This document shows, piece by piece, positions 17,917 through 26,675 of a stretch of DNA of 64,000 nt. The notes below the pieces were generated by a model. That model had not been told where the DNA came from and ran no database searches. It saw only the letters and a list, made by a program, of their open reading frames with translations. The translations under genes and the position numbers were made by a program. The first letter of the stretch is position 1, and the number at the start of each line of letters is the position of its first letter. Source of the DNA: Natronoflexus pectinivorans (GTDB lineage: Bacteria; Bacteroidota; Bacteroidia; Bacteroidales; Marinilabiliaceae); the NCBI RefSeq assembly GCF_004345615.1, contig NZ_SLWK01000015.1, positions 1-64,000 on the forward strand, in the 5' to 3' direction.

Positions 17917-19335
17917 TTATCTCAAAAACTCTTTTGGGAAATTAACAAGATATAACCGCTCTGTTGCTCTTGTAACAGCCGTGTATAACCACCTGATAAG
18001 TTCTCGTCCCAGGTACTCTTCCGTGAAATATCCGAGATCAATAAAAACAGCTTTCCATTGACCACCCTGCGCCTTGTGACATGTCATGGCATAGGCAAAC
18101 TTTATTTGGAGTGCATTGTAAAAATCATTTTCACGTGCCAACTCAAACTGCTTACGTCTGGTTGAAACATCGGCATAGTCTTCCATTACGGTAGAAAGAA
18201 ACTTTTCCTGCTGCTCATACGAAAATCCGGCTCCATCAGAAGATATGCTGTCAAGTATTACACGAACATCAATTTCAACAGCTCTGTAATCAACCAATTC
18301 ACAAACAACATCGGCAAAGCGGTAACCATACAATTCATAATGCTTTTTAATCCGAACCACACGAGCAATGTCTCCGTTGGCTATAAAACCAGCCTTATCA
18401 TCTTCTTTAACCCAATGATAATTATTCTTCATTACGAGGATATTGTCTCCCGTTGATAACTCATCCTCCCGAAACAATATGCTGTTTCGGATACCAATGT
18501 TGTATTGATTAGCTCTTTTATTTGTACGACAAACAATCAATGTTTCTTCTTCACCATATTGCTCATAGCAATGATTAATTTCTCCCTGAAGCTCGGCTCC
18601 GGTTATATTTTTCACATCACCGCCATTTACAATCTCAAGCTTTGGGTAATCATCGCACAAATTATTCATCAACAATTCACGCAAGTAAGTAGCATTTTGC
18701 AAAATGCTGCTCAATTCAGTTTGCCTAACCACATCTGTAAGTTCCACCTCATTCAGATCTAAACCATAAGTTTCCAATTCGCCGGTATCCAAAGCCGGAC
18801 TTACATCCAGGCCAACCGGAGGCAATTGCGCCGAATCACCTATCAGAACCATACGGCACTTCTCAGCCTCATAAACATACTGAATGAGATCATCAAGCAA
18901 GCGGCCACTTCCAAAAACTGCTCCGCTTGAGGAATTATTGGCAATCATTGATGCCTCATCTACAATAAAAACAGTATCTTTATGAAGATTTTTACCAAGC
19001 AAAAATCCTCCAAAGCCATCTTTCGAAGATTTTTGTCTGTATATTTGTTTATGAATGGTGAAAGCCGGCTGTCCGGCACTGTTGGATAAAACTTTTGCAG
19101 CGCGCCCTGTAGGCGCCAAAAGAACACATTTTATCCCCATTTCACCAAGAACATTTACAAAAGCACTTATCAGTGAGGTTTTTCCTGTTCCGGCATAGCC
19201 TTTTATTAGTTGTAAAGGCATGCTTTTTGCTGAAACCATAAATGATGCCAACGCATCAATTGCATTATGTTGGGATGGTGTAGGATTATGTTTAAAAGTA
19301 GCGGATATTCTGTTTAAAATATGTTCTTTAACCAT
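17917..19335 (-). CDS. RecD-like superfamily 1 DNA helicase
   Basis: This 472-residue single-protein helicase has Walker A GYAGTGKTS at 46-54, the Ia region LLAPTGRAAKVL, Walker B VFIVDEASM, motif III LIGDSAQLPP and the C-terminal UvrD_C_2 motifs AMTCHKAQGG and YTAVTRATERLYLV. It lacks the N-terminal regions of true RecD or RecD2 and matches the compact stand-alone helicases common in Bacteroidota. The ATP-dependent helicase role is secure; its pathway (repair or replication restart) is not shown. It is divergent from the membrane protein at 19425. Confidence 0.88.
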   Translation of the reverse strand: MVKEHILNRISATFKHNPTPSQHNAIDALASFMVSAKSMPLQLIKGYAGTGKTSLISAFVNVLGEMGIKCVLLAPTGRAAKVLSNSAGQPAFTIHKQIYRQKSSKDGFGGFLLGKNLHKDTVFIVDEASMIANNSSSGAVFGSGRLLDDLIQYVYEAEKCRMVLIGDSAQLPPVGLDVSPALDTGELETYGLDLNEVELTDVVRQTELSSILQNATYLRELLMNNLCDDYPKLEIVNGGDVKNITGAELQGEINHCYEQYGEEETLIVCRTNKRANQYNIGIRNSILFREDELSTGDNILVMKNNYHWVKEDDKAGFIANGDIARVVRIKKHYELYGYRFADVVCELVDYRAVEIDVRVILDSISSDGAGFSYEQQEKFLSTVMEDYADVSTRRKQFELARENDFYNALQIKFAYAMTCHKAQGGQWKAVFIDLGYFTEEYLGRELIRWLYTAVTRATERLYLVNFPKEFLR

Positions 19336-19383
19336 TTTTATCGGAATTATTCATTTATAAAAATCAGGATTGATTTTTTTTTA

Positions 19384-19391
19384 TAAATTTG
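19384..19391 (+). promoter_or_regulatory. Promoter of the 19425 gene
   Basis: TAAATTTG is an exact TAnnTTTG match 34 nt before the ATG at 19425. It overlaps a TTG codon at 19389 that would otherwise extend the gene, so that upstream start is rejected. Confidence 0.6.
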
Positions 19392-19424
19392 TGGAAACTT
19401 TCAAAAACGAAAACCATAAAGATA

Positions 19425-20057
19425 ATGAAAACAGCTTTTCAAATTGTATTAAGTATTGCCATAATCGTTTTAGGCTACATGTGCTATGAAAGCATTCAAC
19501 GACCAGTGCGCTTTGACAGAGAGTTTAACGAAAGACGTGACAAAGTGATTGACCGTCTAAGAGATATCAGATCCGCACAACTTGCATACAGATCAATACA
19601 CAGAGAATTCACTGGTAGTTTTGATACGCTTATTAACTTCATTGCAAACGATTCTCTTGCACTTGTAAGAATGGAGGGAATGATAACCGACAGTATGCTT
19701 GAAGCAGGAATTACAGATAGAATTGCTCTAGAGATGGGACTTATTACGCGTGATACAGTAAGAATAAGCGTGAGAGATTCACTTTTCAGAAGAAAGCCCT
19801 GGATCGTTGACTCTATTCGTTTTGTTCCTTATGCCCCGGGTACAGAGTTTGAATTGGGAGCTACTATTCTGGAAACAGCCTCGGGTGTTGATGTTCCTGT
19901 ATTTGAAGCAAAGGTTCACAACAACGTATTCACAAAAGGATTGAACAGACAGGAAGTAATAAATATTAACCACAGACTAAGGGAGCTTGAACGCTATCCA
20001 GGACTTCGAGTTGGTTCTTTGGAAGAAGCAAACAACAGTGCCGGTAACTGGGAATAA
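19425..20057 (+). CDS. Membrane-anchored protein of unknown function
   Basis: The 210 residues begin with one hydrophobic segment (about 4-22, IVLSIAIIVLGYMC), followed by a charged helix with IRSAQLAYRSIHREFTGSFD and a mixed C-terminal domain. A short N-terminal membrane helix leading into such a helix resembles pseudopilin-like proteins, although no prepilin-peptidase site is visible. It probably faces the periplasm. It is followed 12 nt later by the DUF3822 gene and then rsmD, so the three form an operon. I do not recognise a named family, and no function should be assumed. Confidence 0.75.
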   Translation: MKTAFQIVLSIAIIVLGYMCYESIQRPVRFDREFNERRDKVIDRLRDIRSAQLAYRSIHREFTGSFDTLINFIANDSLALVRMEGMITDSMLEAGITDRIALEMGLITRDTVRISVRDSLFRRKPWIVDSIRFVPYAPGTEFELGATILETASGVDVPVFEAKVHNNVFTKGLNRQEVININHRLRELERYPGLRVGSLEEANNSAGNWE

Positions 20058-20069
20058 ACTACATGTATC

Positions 20070-20915
20070 ATGACAAACTTTTCAGTTGTTGACGATACGT
20101 TTGACCCTGGTGTTACGTCATCATATTTTTTATCCATCCAGATTTCTCTGGATGGATTTTCTTTTTGCACCCTTGATCCGGTGCGAAATAAATATATTCA
20201 GTTTCAACACATTCAATTTGACAAATCCCTACCATTAAATCAACAAGTAGAAGAGAGTTTCCTTAAAAATGAGAAGCTGAATCTACCTTATAAAAAGACT
20301 CTGGTCTTGATGCCAACGAACAAGTCGACACTGGTACCCTCAGCACTTTTCGAGCAATCAAAAAGAGAACAATGGCTCAAGTTTTGCCATCAAATGCCTG
20401 AAGATCATCTGGTTTTTTACAATAAAATTAAGATGGCAGATGCGTACAATGTTTTTGCCGTTCCTAAGCCTATTCATGATTTATTGTTTCGTCAGTTTCC
20501 AGACCCCTTGTTTTTTCATCAATACACGCCTGTCATTGAGAGTAATCTGGCAATAAACATCAGTGGAAGAGAAAAAACCTTACTGTTTATTAATCTGGCT
20601 AATAACTACTTTGATTTGTTCGCCTTTAAAAACAATAACCTGAAACTCTGTAACTCATACAGCATAAAAACAGAAAATGATTTCATCTATTTCACGCTGT
20701 TTGTTTTTGAACAACTGAAACTTCAGCCTGCTGATACAGAAATCCTCATAAGCGGCTACCATACCAATGGAGATGAAATGATAAGACATTTGAGAAAATA
20801 CATCAGAAAAGTAAAGCAGGTATCTATTCCGCATCATTTTCAATACAGCCATATGTTCCGCGAAATAAACAATCAACCATTTTACAACCTGCTAAGTTTG
20901 CCGGTATGCGTATAG
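20070..20915 (+). CDS. DUF3822 family protein
   Basis: This 281-residue protein matches the Bacteroidota DUF3822 family, which has an actin-like/ASKHA-type look (LLFINLANNYFDLFAFKNNNL; TEILISGYHT). It has no signal peptide and is likely cytosolic. Its biochemical role is unknown. It overlaps rsmD by 10 nt and follows the 19425 membrane protein by 12 nt. A DUF3822-rsmD pairing is, as I recall, common in the phylum, which hints at a link with ribosome maturation. Confidence 0.8.
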   Translation: MTNFSVVDDTFDPGVTSSYFLSIQISLDGFSFCTLDPVRNKYIQFQHIQFDKSLPLNQQVEESFLKNEKLNLPYKKTLVLMPTNKSTLVPSALFEQSKREQWLKFCHQMPEDHLVFYNKIKMADAYNVFAVPKPIHDLLFRQFPDPLFFHQYTPVIESNLAINISGREKTLLFINLANNYFDLFAFKNNNLKLCNSYSIKTENDFIYFTLFVFEQLKLQPADTEILISGYHTNGDEMIRHLRKYIRKVKQVSIPHHFQYSHMFREINNQPFYNLLSLPVCV

Positions 20916-21457
20916 TCAGTGGTTACCTAAAAGGTAGGCGGTTTTCTCCACCCAAAAATTTTCGGGCACGTCCGACAACCGATACAGCGCGGGAAAGTTT
21001 ATTCAACATTTTGGCCAACATCATAGATTTTGAATCTGTTGATGTTCTGGATCTCTTTTCCGGAACTGGTGCCATCTCATTTGAATTTGCTTCCAGAGGA
21101 GCAAATTCAGTTACGCTTGTTGAAAAGAATTACCACCATTACAGTTTTATACGGAAATGTATTGATGAGCTGGAATTAAATGAGGTCATTAAACCAGTAA
21201 AAACTGATGTTTTCACTTATCTGGATCACGTGTCAGATCAACAGTATGACATTATTTTTGCGGATCCCCCATTTGATCTTAAGGAATTCGAGAAAATCGT
21301 TCCAGCCTTATTGGATAGTAATTTGTTAAAAACTGACGGAATATTTATTCTTGAACATGGTCCCGACAAGAATTTTTCTGGTTTTGCAAATTTTAATCAG
21401 CAGAGAAAATACGGAAAAGTTTGTTTTTCTTTTTTTGGTAAGAAGCCTGAAGAATAG
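20906..21457 (+). CDS. rsmD: 16S rRNA (guanine966-N2)-methyltransferase
   Basis: This SAM-dependent enzyme methylates G966 of 16S rRNA. The N-terminal MRIVSGYLKGRRF and RPTTDTARESLFNIL are diagnostic. The SAM-binding motif DLFSGTGAISFE and catalytic ADPPFDL are present. Its 183 residues are the standard size. The start overlaps the end of the DUF3822 gene, implying coupling. A strong bidirectional terminator follows at 21486-21523, before three tRNA genes on the other strand. Confidence 0.95.
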   Translation: MRIVSGYLKGRRFSPPKNFRARPTTDTARESLFNILANIIDFESVDVLDLFSGTGAISFEFASRGANSVTLVEKNYHHYSFIRKCIDELELNEVIKPVKTDVFTYLDHVSDQQYDIIFADPPFDLKEFEKIVPALLDSNLLKTDGIFILEHGPDKNFSGFANFNQQRKYGKVCFSFFGKKPEE

Positions 21458-21485
21458 TTTTATTGAATCAACCAATATAAGGTAC

Positions 21486-21523
21486 AAAAAAAAGGATAAT
21501 CATAAAATGATTATCCTTTTTTT
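21486..21523. terminator. Bidirectional terminator between rsmD and the tRNA genes
   Basis: A 16-bp stem with core GGATAATCAT (about 21488-21503 with 21507-21522) around a 3-nt loop has A and T runs at both ends, so it can end both the rsmD operon and the tRNA-Asp transcript. Confidence 0.9.
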
Positions 21524-21524
21524 G

Positions 21525-21598
21525 CGGTCTGGACGGGACTCGAACCCGCGACCCTCGGCGTGACAGGCCGATATTCTAACCAACTGAACTACCAGACC
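21525..21598 (-). tRNA. tRNA-Asp (GTC)
   Basis: This 74-nt cloverleaf on the minus strand begins GGTCTGGTAG and pairs with CCAGACC at the 3' end, with discriminator G. The anticodon loop CTGTCAC gives GTC. The T-arm GGGTTCGAGTCCC is canonical. CCA is not encoded. It is one of three identical copies and the most promoter-distal. Confidence 0.97.
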
Positions 21599-21628
21599 AA
21601 TGGTAATTCCTTAAAAATTCATTAAATG

Positions 21629-21702
21629 CGGTCTGGACGGGACTCGAACCCGCGACCCTCGGCGTGACAGGCCGATATTCTAACCAACTGAACTACCAGA
21701 CC
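21629..21702 (-). tRNA. tRNA-Asp (GTC)
   Basis: Second of three tandem identical 74-nt tRNA-Asp genes on the minus strand, with the same acceptor stem, GTC anticodon and discriminator G. It is 30 nt from the copy on its left and 28 nt from the copy on its right. Confidence 0.97.
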
Positions 21703-21730
21703 AACAAATCCATTCTGTAATCATTTAAAG

Positions 21731-21804
21731 CGGTCTGGACGGGACTCGAACCCGCGACCCTCGGCGTGACAGGCCGATATTCTAACCAACTGAACTACCA
21801 GACC
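21731..21804 (-). tRNA. tRNA-Asp (GTC)
   Basis: First transcribed of the three identical tRNA-Asp genes. It lies 38 nt downstream of a well-formed TTG-N19-TATCTTTG promoter. Sequence and anticodon are the same as in the other two copies. Confidence 0.97.
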
Positions 21805-21842
21805 AGAAAGATTTGTTGTTGCCCTTTCTTTTAAAGGCGTTG

Positions 21843-21872
21843 CAAAGATAATGGTTCTTTTTATTTATGCAA
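21843..21872 (-). promoter_or_regulatory. Promoter of the tRNA-Asp cluster
   Basis: The minus strand shows TTG (21870-21872), a 19-bp spacer and TATCTTTG (21843-21850), the textbook Bacteroidota primary-sigma promoter. This is the best promoter match in the window. Confidence 0.8.
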
Positions 21873-22073
21873 TAATCAGGACTCTGTTTTATGTTATTTT
21901 TTCACCTTAAAACATGCAGTTATATGGAAATCAGTGATAAAATTTCATATTGAAAATCATTAATGTTCGGTAAAACTTCCGAGATTTCTCCCTTTGGTCG
22001 ATATGACAAGGCATTCGTGGCTTTTTTGCTTTCGATTAATTCTTTTTTCCCGGATGCCTATGGTTGTAAATTA
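21873..22073. other. Intergenic region between the tRNA-Asp promoter and pyk
   Basis: The 323-bp gap from 21805 to 22127 contains the tRNA promoter on its left and the pyk terminator on its right. The part in between is AT-rich, and I see no gene or repeat in it. A 65-residue open frame crossing into pyk looks random. Confidence 0.5.
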
Positions 22074-22106
22074 AAAAGCGACATAGGCATTGCCTTTGTC
22101 GCTTTT
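22074..22106 (-). terminator. Terminator of pyk
   Basis: The nested stem AAAAGCGAC..GTCGCTTTT (22074-22082 with 22098-22106) contains an inner AGGCA/TGCCT helix. On the minus strand it lies 21 nt after the pyk stop and ends in a T run. Confidence 0.88.
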
Positions 22107-22127
22107 CAAAAAAAATATGTCTGTCAA

Positions 22128-23570
22128 TTAGTCTATGTACCTGTCAATTTTATTCAGTAATCCATCAACGGTAATGATCTCAAGGTATGTAGTACCTCCA
22201 CCTATTCCAAAGCTTCCACCCAGATAAGCAATCAGATCATCGTTATCGAGAATACCTTTCTTTTGAAGTTTTAAAAGCGTGTTATGCATAATCTCCGTTT
22301 TGGAACTACCAGCCTCAGTTAAACGAGGAAATACACCGTATGATAAAGCCAACTCCCTCCCTACTCTCTTATTATAACATAATGCTACAACAGGCATATT
22401 GCCTCTAAAAGCAGCAAGATATCGTGCTGTTTTGCCGGTCAAGCTATCATTCATTACCGCCTTAATGGGCAATTCTTTGGCTGCTTTAACTGCGGTATCA
22501 CATAAGTAAGCTGTGATGTCGTGTTTTACCAAGTCAACCGGGATATCGTTTCTTGAGTCTTTTGCAGCCTCTACTTCTGCTGCAATTTTAGACATGGTCC
22601 GAACTGCTTCAACCGGGTATTTTCCGTATGCAGTTTCACCGCTGAGCATAATTGCATCGGTTCGATAATATATGGCATTTGCCACATCGGTAACCTCGGC
22701 ACGCGTTGGACGGGGATTTGATATCATGCTATGAAGCATCTGAGTTGCCACAATTACAGGCTTTTTGGCTTCTACACACTTACGAATTAACTGGCGCTGT
22801 ACCAATGGAATTTTTTCCTGAGGAATCTCAATACCAAGGTCGCCCCTGGCCACCATAACACCGTAAACATTTTCCAAAATCTCATCGATGTTTTCAACAC
22901 CTTCCTGATTTTCAATTTTAGCAATGATTTTCACCGGGCTATCCTGCGCATCCAATATTTTCTGAATTTCTTTTACATCCTCGGCATTGCGAACAAATGA
23001 GTGAGCAATAAAATCAATCTCGTTCTCAATGGCGTAATTGATGAAATCAAGGTCTCTTTCTGTTAATGATGGTAAACTGATTCTAACACCTGGAACGTTT
23101 ATACTTTTACGACTACCTAGAGTCCCATTATTTAAAACTTCACACACTAAACCTTTATCGGAGGAGTCTACAACAATCAAATCAATTTCACCATCATCGA
23201 TCAAAATATGACTACCAATCGCAACATCTTCAACAATATTTTTATATGAAACATTGATGCATTCAGCCGTAGTCTCCTTATCGGGGTTACCGTTAATCAA
23301 AATGGTATCGCCGGTTTGCAGTTCAATTGGAGCCTGACTTTTTGTCGTTCTGATCTCAGGTCCTTTGGTGTCAATTAAAATGGCTATTTTCTCTGAAACC
23401 TGACGAACGTTTGATATGATCCGGGTCAGCCCTTCATAGTCTAAATGAGCTGTATTCATCCGGACAACATTCATTCCGGCTTTATACAGCTGTTTGATAA
23501 AATCCACTTCACATCGTTGATCAGATATTGTGGCAACAATCTTTGTGTGTTTGGTCATTTGTAAATTCAT
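22128..23570 (-). CDS. pyk: Pyruvate kinase
   Basis: This glycolytic enzyme makes pyruvate and ATP from phosphoenolpyruvate and ADP. Visible motifs are TKHTKIVATI at the N-terminus, IDTKGPEIRT, the active-site KIENQEGVENIDEIL with the catalytic lysine, MVARGDLGIEIP and the C-terminal domain starting near DITAYLCDTAVKAA. The usual RMNFSHG is RMNTAH here, as in some Bacteroidota enzymes. Its 480 residues are normal. A second Met four codons in (23558, MTKHTKIV) may be the true start. It lies 229 nt downstream of aroQ on the same strand. Confidence 0.95.
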   Translation of the reverse strand: MNLQMTKHTKIVATISDQRCEVDFIKQLYKAGMNVVRMNTAHLDYEGLTRIISNVRQVSEKIAILIDTKGPEIRTTKSQAPIELQTGDTILINGNPDKETTAECINVSYKNIVEDVAIGSHILIDDGEIDLIVVDSSDKGLVCEVLNNGTLGSRKSINVPGVRISLPSLTERDLDFINYAIENEIDFIAHSFVRNAEDVKEIQKILDAQDSPVKIIAKIENQEGVENIDEILENVYGVMVARGDLGIEIPQEKIPLVQRQLIRKCVEAKKPVIVATQMLHSMISNPRPTRAEVTDVANAIYYRTDAIMLSGETAYGKYPVEAVRTMSKIAAEVEAAKDSRNDIPVDLVKHDITAYLCDTAVKAAKELPIKAVMNDSLTGKTARYLAAFRGNMPVVALCYNKRVGRELALSYGVFPRLTEAGSSKTEIMHNTLLKLQKKGILDNDDLIAYLGGSFGIGGGTTYLEIITVDGLLNKIDRYID

Positions 23571-23799
23571 CGTATCTTATTATTGTTCTGTTATGCGACT
23601 CTGTAATTAAATTTAACTAATTGAAAATGACATCATCATCGAAAGATGAAGATCTGATTCCCAACATAACAACTCCAACAAATCTGAGGTTTTGATGTCA
23701 GAGTTTTGAAAGTTCAATTTTAAGGATTATTCTGTCTGTATGTTCCTCTGAAACAAATAAAAATAATTAAATAATTGTAAATTAGACTTGTGGCATAAT

Positions 23800-24222
23800 C
23801 TAATCCTGGTTAATGAATGCTTCCAAAGCCAAACGATAGGATTCCATTCCGAATCCTGCTATAACGCCCTTTACTACAGGCGATAAAAAAGAATGGTGCC
23901 TAAAGGTTTCCCTTTTATACACATTTGAGATATGGACTTCAATTACAGGTGAATTTATAGCAGCTATTGCATCAGCAATAGCGACAGATGTATGGGTATA
24001 AGCACCCGCATTTAAAATAATTCCATCCTGATTAAACCCTTCTTTGTGCAAACAATCTAATAAATCGCCCTCATTGTTGGATTGAAAATAAGATAAATCA
24101 ACAATGGGGTATAAAGTCTTAAGAGAATCAAAGTATTGATCAAAAGACATGGTACCATAAATACCGGGTTCTCTTTTTCCCAATAGGTTTAAATTGGGGC
24201 CATTAATTATCAGGATTTTCAT
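23800..24222 (-). CDS. aroQ: Type II 3-dehydroquinate dehydratase
   Basis: AroQ dehydrates 3-dehydroquinate to 3-dehydroshikimate in the shikimate pathway. The N-terminal INGPNLNLLGKREPGIYG carries the catalytic Arg and Tyr; NAGAYTHTS and EVHISN supply the remaining active-site residues and the catalytic His. Its 140 residues match the family. The start codon lies inside a copy of an interspersed intergenic repeat (CAAATTATAG, four bases, then ATGAAA), which is unusual. Pyk follows in the same direction. Confidence 0.95.
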   Translation of the reverse strand: MKILIINGPNLNLLGKREPGIYGTMSFDQYFDSLKTLYPIVDLSYFQSNNEGDLLDCLHKEGFNQDGIILNAGAYTHTSVAIADAIAAINSPVIEVHISNVYKRETFRHHSFLSPVVKGVIAGFGMESYRLALEAFINQD

Positions 24223-24629
24223 GTTTCTATAATTTGTTTTTCAAAATCACATGGAACTCATCCCGAAGCCTCGGGACTTGTTTCATCTATTTATATTTTG
24301 TTTTTACATTGTTCCCGGAACACATGGACTCATATTATGTTATTGTATTATTCCGAATTAGTATCCACAATAAATAATGGATCACAATACTTTATTTGAA
24401 GTAGATATAAAATTCAATAATGATAAATTACACATTTTAAATAGTTTCACAATGCAAAATTAAGATAACTGTTTCAAATAAAAAACTTCGTGATTATGAA
24501 ACTTTTAATAATTTTATTTGGAATTACATAAAAAAAATTCGCAATTTTAGCAAAATATTAATCAGTGCAAATTTTATATTCACTATATTACGAACAAACG
24601 GGAAATATTCATTAAATTTTAAATGTATT
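24223..24629. other. 407-bp divergent region between aroQ and xerD
   Basis: The left 75 bp is a copy of the interspersed repeat family (see the repeat entry). The rest is very AT-rich and must hold the xerD promoter, but no exact TAnnTTTG element was found near it. No gene was seen. Confidence 0.5.
24226..24295 (-). repeat. Interspersed repeat unit upstream of aroQ
   Basis: On the minus strand this unit reads AAACAAGTCCCGAGG, CTTCGGGATGAGTTCC, ATGTGATTTTGAAAAAC and AAATTATAG, then runs into the aroQ start codon. The boxes GAGTTCCATGTGA, CAAATTATAG and the TCCCGAGG..TCGGGA hairpin recur at 45640-45880 in the same order. Confidence 0.7.
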
Positions 24630-25529
24630 ATGAATTGGGAATCAGAAATTAGTGCATTTAGAAATTATCTGAAATTAGAAAAGGGGTTATCAGATAATTC
24701 TATTCATGCGTACATCACAGATCTATATAAGTTGGTTCAATTTTTAAAGGACAAGGGTTATTCATTAGAACCGGAGAAAGTCACACTGAGCCATCTTAAA
24801 GAGATGATGGAATGGATCAACAGCAGGGGTATTAGTCCTCGTACACAGGCAAGAATCATCAGTGGAATAAAATCTTTTTATAAGTTTTTACTCATCGAGG
24901 AAAAAGTTGAAAAAGATCCCACAGCACTTCTCGAAGCTCCAAAAGTAGGAAGAAAACTGCCTGAAATTCTTTCTGTTGAAGAAATTGACACCATCATTAA
25001 CACGGTTGACACCAAAAAACCCGAAGGACAGCGAAATAAAGCAATCCTTGAAACGCTATACAGCTGTGGTTTAAGAGTTTCTGAATTGATTGATTTGAGG
25101 ATTTCCAACTTGTTCTTCGAATCAGGATTCATCAAAATTGAAGGAAAAGGCAGTAAAGAACGTTTGGTGCCAATCAGCACCAAAGCCATTAAAGAAATAA
25201 ACCTTTACCTCAGTGAATATCGTCGCAACCTGAAAATCCATCCCGAACACGAAGATATCCTCTTTCTGAATCGCAGAGGGAAAAGACTATCGAGAGTAAT
25301 GATATTCACCATCATTAAAAACATTACCCGGAAATTGAATCTTGAGAAAAACATCAGTCCGCATACTTTCCGTCACTCATTTGCTACACACTTGATTGAT
25401 GGCGGTGCAAACTTGCGTGCGGTGCAGGAGATGCTTGGTCATGAGTCAATTATAACAACCGAAATCTATACCCATTTGGACAAAGAGTATTTAAAAAATA
25501 CGATTATACAATATCATCCAAGAACTTAG
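24630..25529 (+). CDS. xerD: Site-specific tyrosine recombinase XerD
   Basis: XerD acts with XerC at dif to resolve chromosome dimers. The N-terminal SAM-like core-binding domain covers residues 1-95. The catalytic set is complete: Arg149 in CGLRVSEL, Lys173 in GKGSKER, His245 and Arg248 in HTFRHSFATHL, His271 in LGHESI, and the nucleophile Tyr280 in EIYTHL. Its 299 residues are the standard length, and there are no phage or integron genes around it, so a housekeeping XerD is favoured over a mobile-element integrase. A strong terminator follows. Confidence 0.92.
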   Translation: MNWESEISAFRNYLKLEKGLSDNSIHAYITDLYKLVQFLKDKGYSLEPEKVTLSHLKEMMEWINSRGISPRTQARIISGIKSFYKFLLIEEKVEKDPTALLEAPKVGRKLPEILSVEEIDTIINTVDTKKPEGQRNKAILETLYSCGLRVSELIDLRISNLFFESGFIKIEGKGSKERLVPISTKAIKEINLYLSEYRRNLKIHPEHEDILFLNRRGKRLSRVMIFTIIKNITRKLNLEKNISPHTFRHSFATHLIDGGANLRAVQEMLGHESIITTEIYTHLDKEYLKNTIIQYHPRT

Positions 25530-25639
25530 AGCATTATATATTATATCGAATAGGATTTCCATAGATAATGTAACGCAGATAAATTTTCGGGATATTTAAT
25601 TTGATAAATTGAAGAGAATTTTCGTGGAAAGAAGATGTT

Positions 25640-25670
25640 AAAAAAGGTTCCCCATTAGGGAACCTTTTTT
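25640..25670. terminator. Terminator downstream of xerD
   Basis: A 13-bp perfect stem with core GGTTCCC (25640-25652 with 25658-25670) and loop CATTA is flanked by A and T runs, 110 nt after xerD. It may also stop readthrough from the minus-strand operon ending at 25812. Confidence 0.9.
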
Positions 25671-25811
25671 ATAATAACCATATTTTGAGTTTTATTAACA
25701 AAGTTTACTCTAATAATTTGGCCGAAATACTCCCAAACAAAGCGAATAACGACATTATAAGCACAAGCACCGTTACTTCGCATAAGTGTATTATACTCGT
25801 TTCATCACACT

Positions 25812-26672
25812 CTACTTGTTCAACTCTTTACTTAAAGCACGCTCCAACGTTGGAAACGAAAAATCAAAACCATCAGCAAGCAACCGTTGGGGAATCACCT
25901 GCTGTCCTTCGATTAGTGCTGAAGCTCCTTCACCAAACAGAAGCTTTAACCCCCAAACCGGAACAGGGAAAATGGCAGGCTTTTTCATAGTTTTTGCCAA
26001 AGTGACTGTAAACTGACGATTATTAAGTATTTCAGGTGCTACCAGATTGTAAATACCGGTAGCTTTGGGGATTTTAACCGCTCCGGAAATTGCTCTCACA
26101 ACATCAGTCAAATGAATCCATGGGAAAAATTGTTCCCCGGAGCCAATGCGGCCGCCAAGACCAATTTTAAACGGTAACAACATTTGTTTTAAAGCTCCGC
26201 CTTTTTTAGAAAGCACCACACCCAATCTGAAAATGGTCAAACGAACCCGTTTTGAATCCAACTTTAAAGCTTCACCTTCCCAGTCCTGACATACCTTGGA
26301 TAAAAAATCTTCGGCATAATTCAATGAAAACTCATCATGAACCGAGACGGCATCATATATGCCAACTGCCGATGCAGAAACAAACTCCTTTGGAGGATTC
26401 TCCATTTGATTAACTGCCTGAACAATGGTACGTGTGGTATTTACCCGACTGCTATAAATCTCCTCTTTCCATTTCTTAGTCCATCTCTTTGCAATGGGTG
26501 CACCGGCAAGATTAACTACTGCCGAAGTGCCTTCGAGTAGTTTCTTCAGATGCTCGGTTCCTTTGGACAAATCGCTCCTTGTAATGGAAATGACTTCATC
26601 GTTCGCAGAACGAAATTCATTGGCAACGGCGTTGCCAATTAGTCCGCTTATACCACATATTGCTATCTTCAT
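25812..26672 (-). CDS. TIGR01777 family epimerase-like oxidoreductase
   Basis: This atypical SDR protein of 286 residues has the N-terminal NAD(P) motif GISGLIGNAVA and the family segments NLAGAPIAKRWTKKWKEEI and RLGVVLSKKGGAL; it ends with the C-terminal DUF1731-like domain. The family includes YfcH and SDR39U1, whose substrate is unknown. It is the last gene of the folP-cdaA-mscS-TIGR01777 series, 3 nt from the channel gene. Its physiological role is not shown by the context. Confidence 0.87.
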   Translation of the reverse strand: MKIAICGISGLIGNAVANEFRSANDEVISITRSDLSKGTEHLKKLLEGTSAVVNLAGAPIAKRWTKKWKEEIYSSRVNTTRTIVQAVNQMENPPKEFVSASAVGIYDAVSVHDEFSLNYAEDFLSKVCQDWEGEALKLDSKRVRLTIFRLGVVLSKKGGALKQMLLPFKIGLGGRIGSGEQFFPWIHLTDVVRAISGAVKIPKATGIYNLVAPEILNNRQFTVTLAKTMKKPAIFPVPVWGLKLLFGEGASALIEGQQVIPQRLLADGFDFSFPTLERALSKELNK

Positions 26673-26675
26673 AAT

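Noticed and set aside
21351-21563. 70-residue frame crossing the rsmD end and first tRNA
   Set aside because: It runs out of frame through rsmD, the terminator and into a tRNA-Asp gene, so it is not a gene.
21525-21804. CRISPR-like array of about 105-bp spaced identical repeats
   Set aside because: The identical 74-nt units fold as tRNA-Asp with a GTC anticodon and the spacers are only 28-30 nt of unrelated AT-rich sequence; no cas gene is near.
24630-25529. Phage or integron integrase
   Set aside because: Length, the complete Xer catalytic set and the lack of att repeats, tRNA target or phage genes nearby favour chromosomal XerD.
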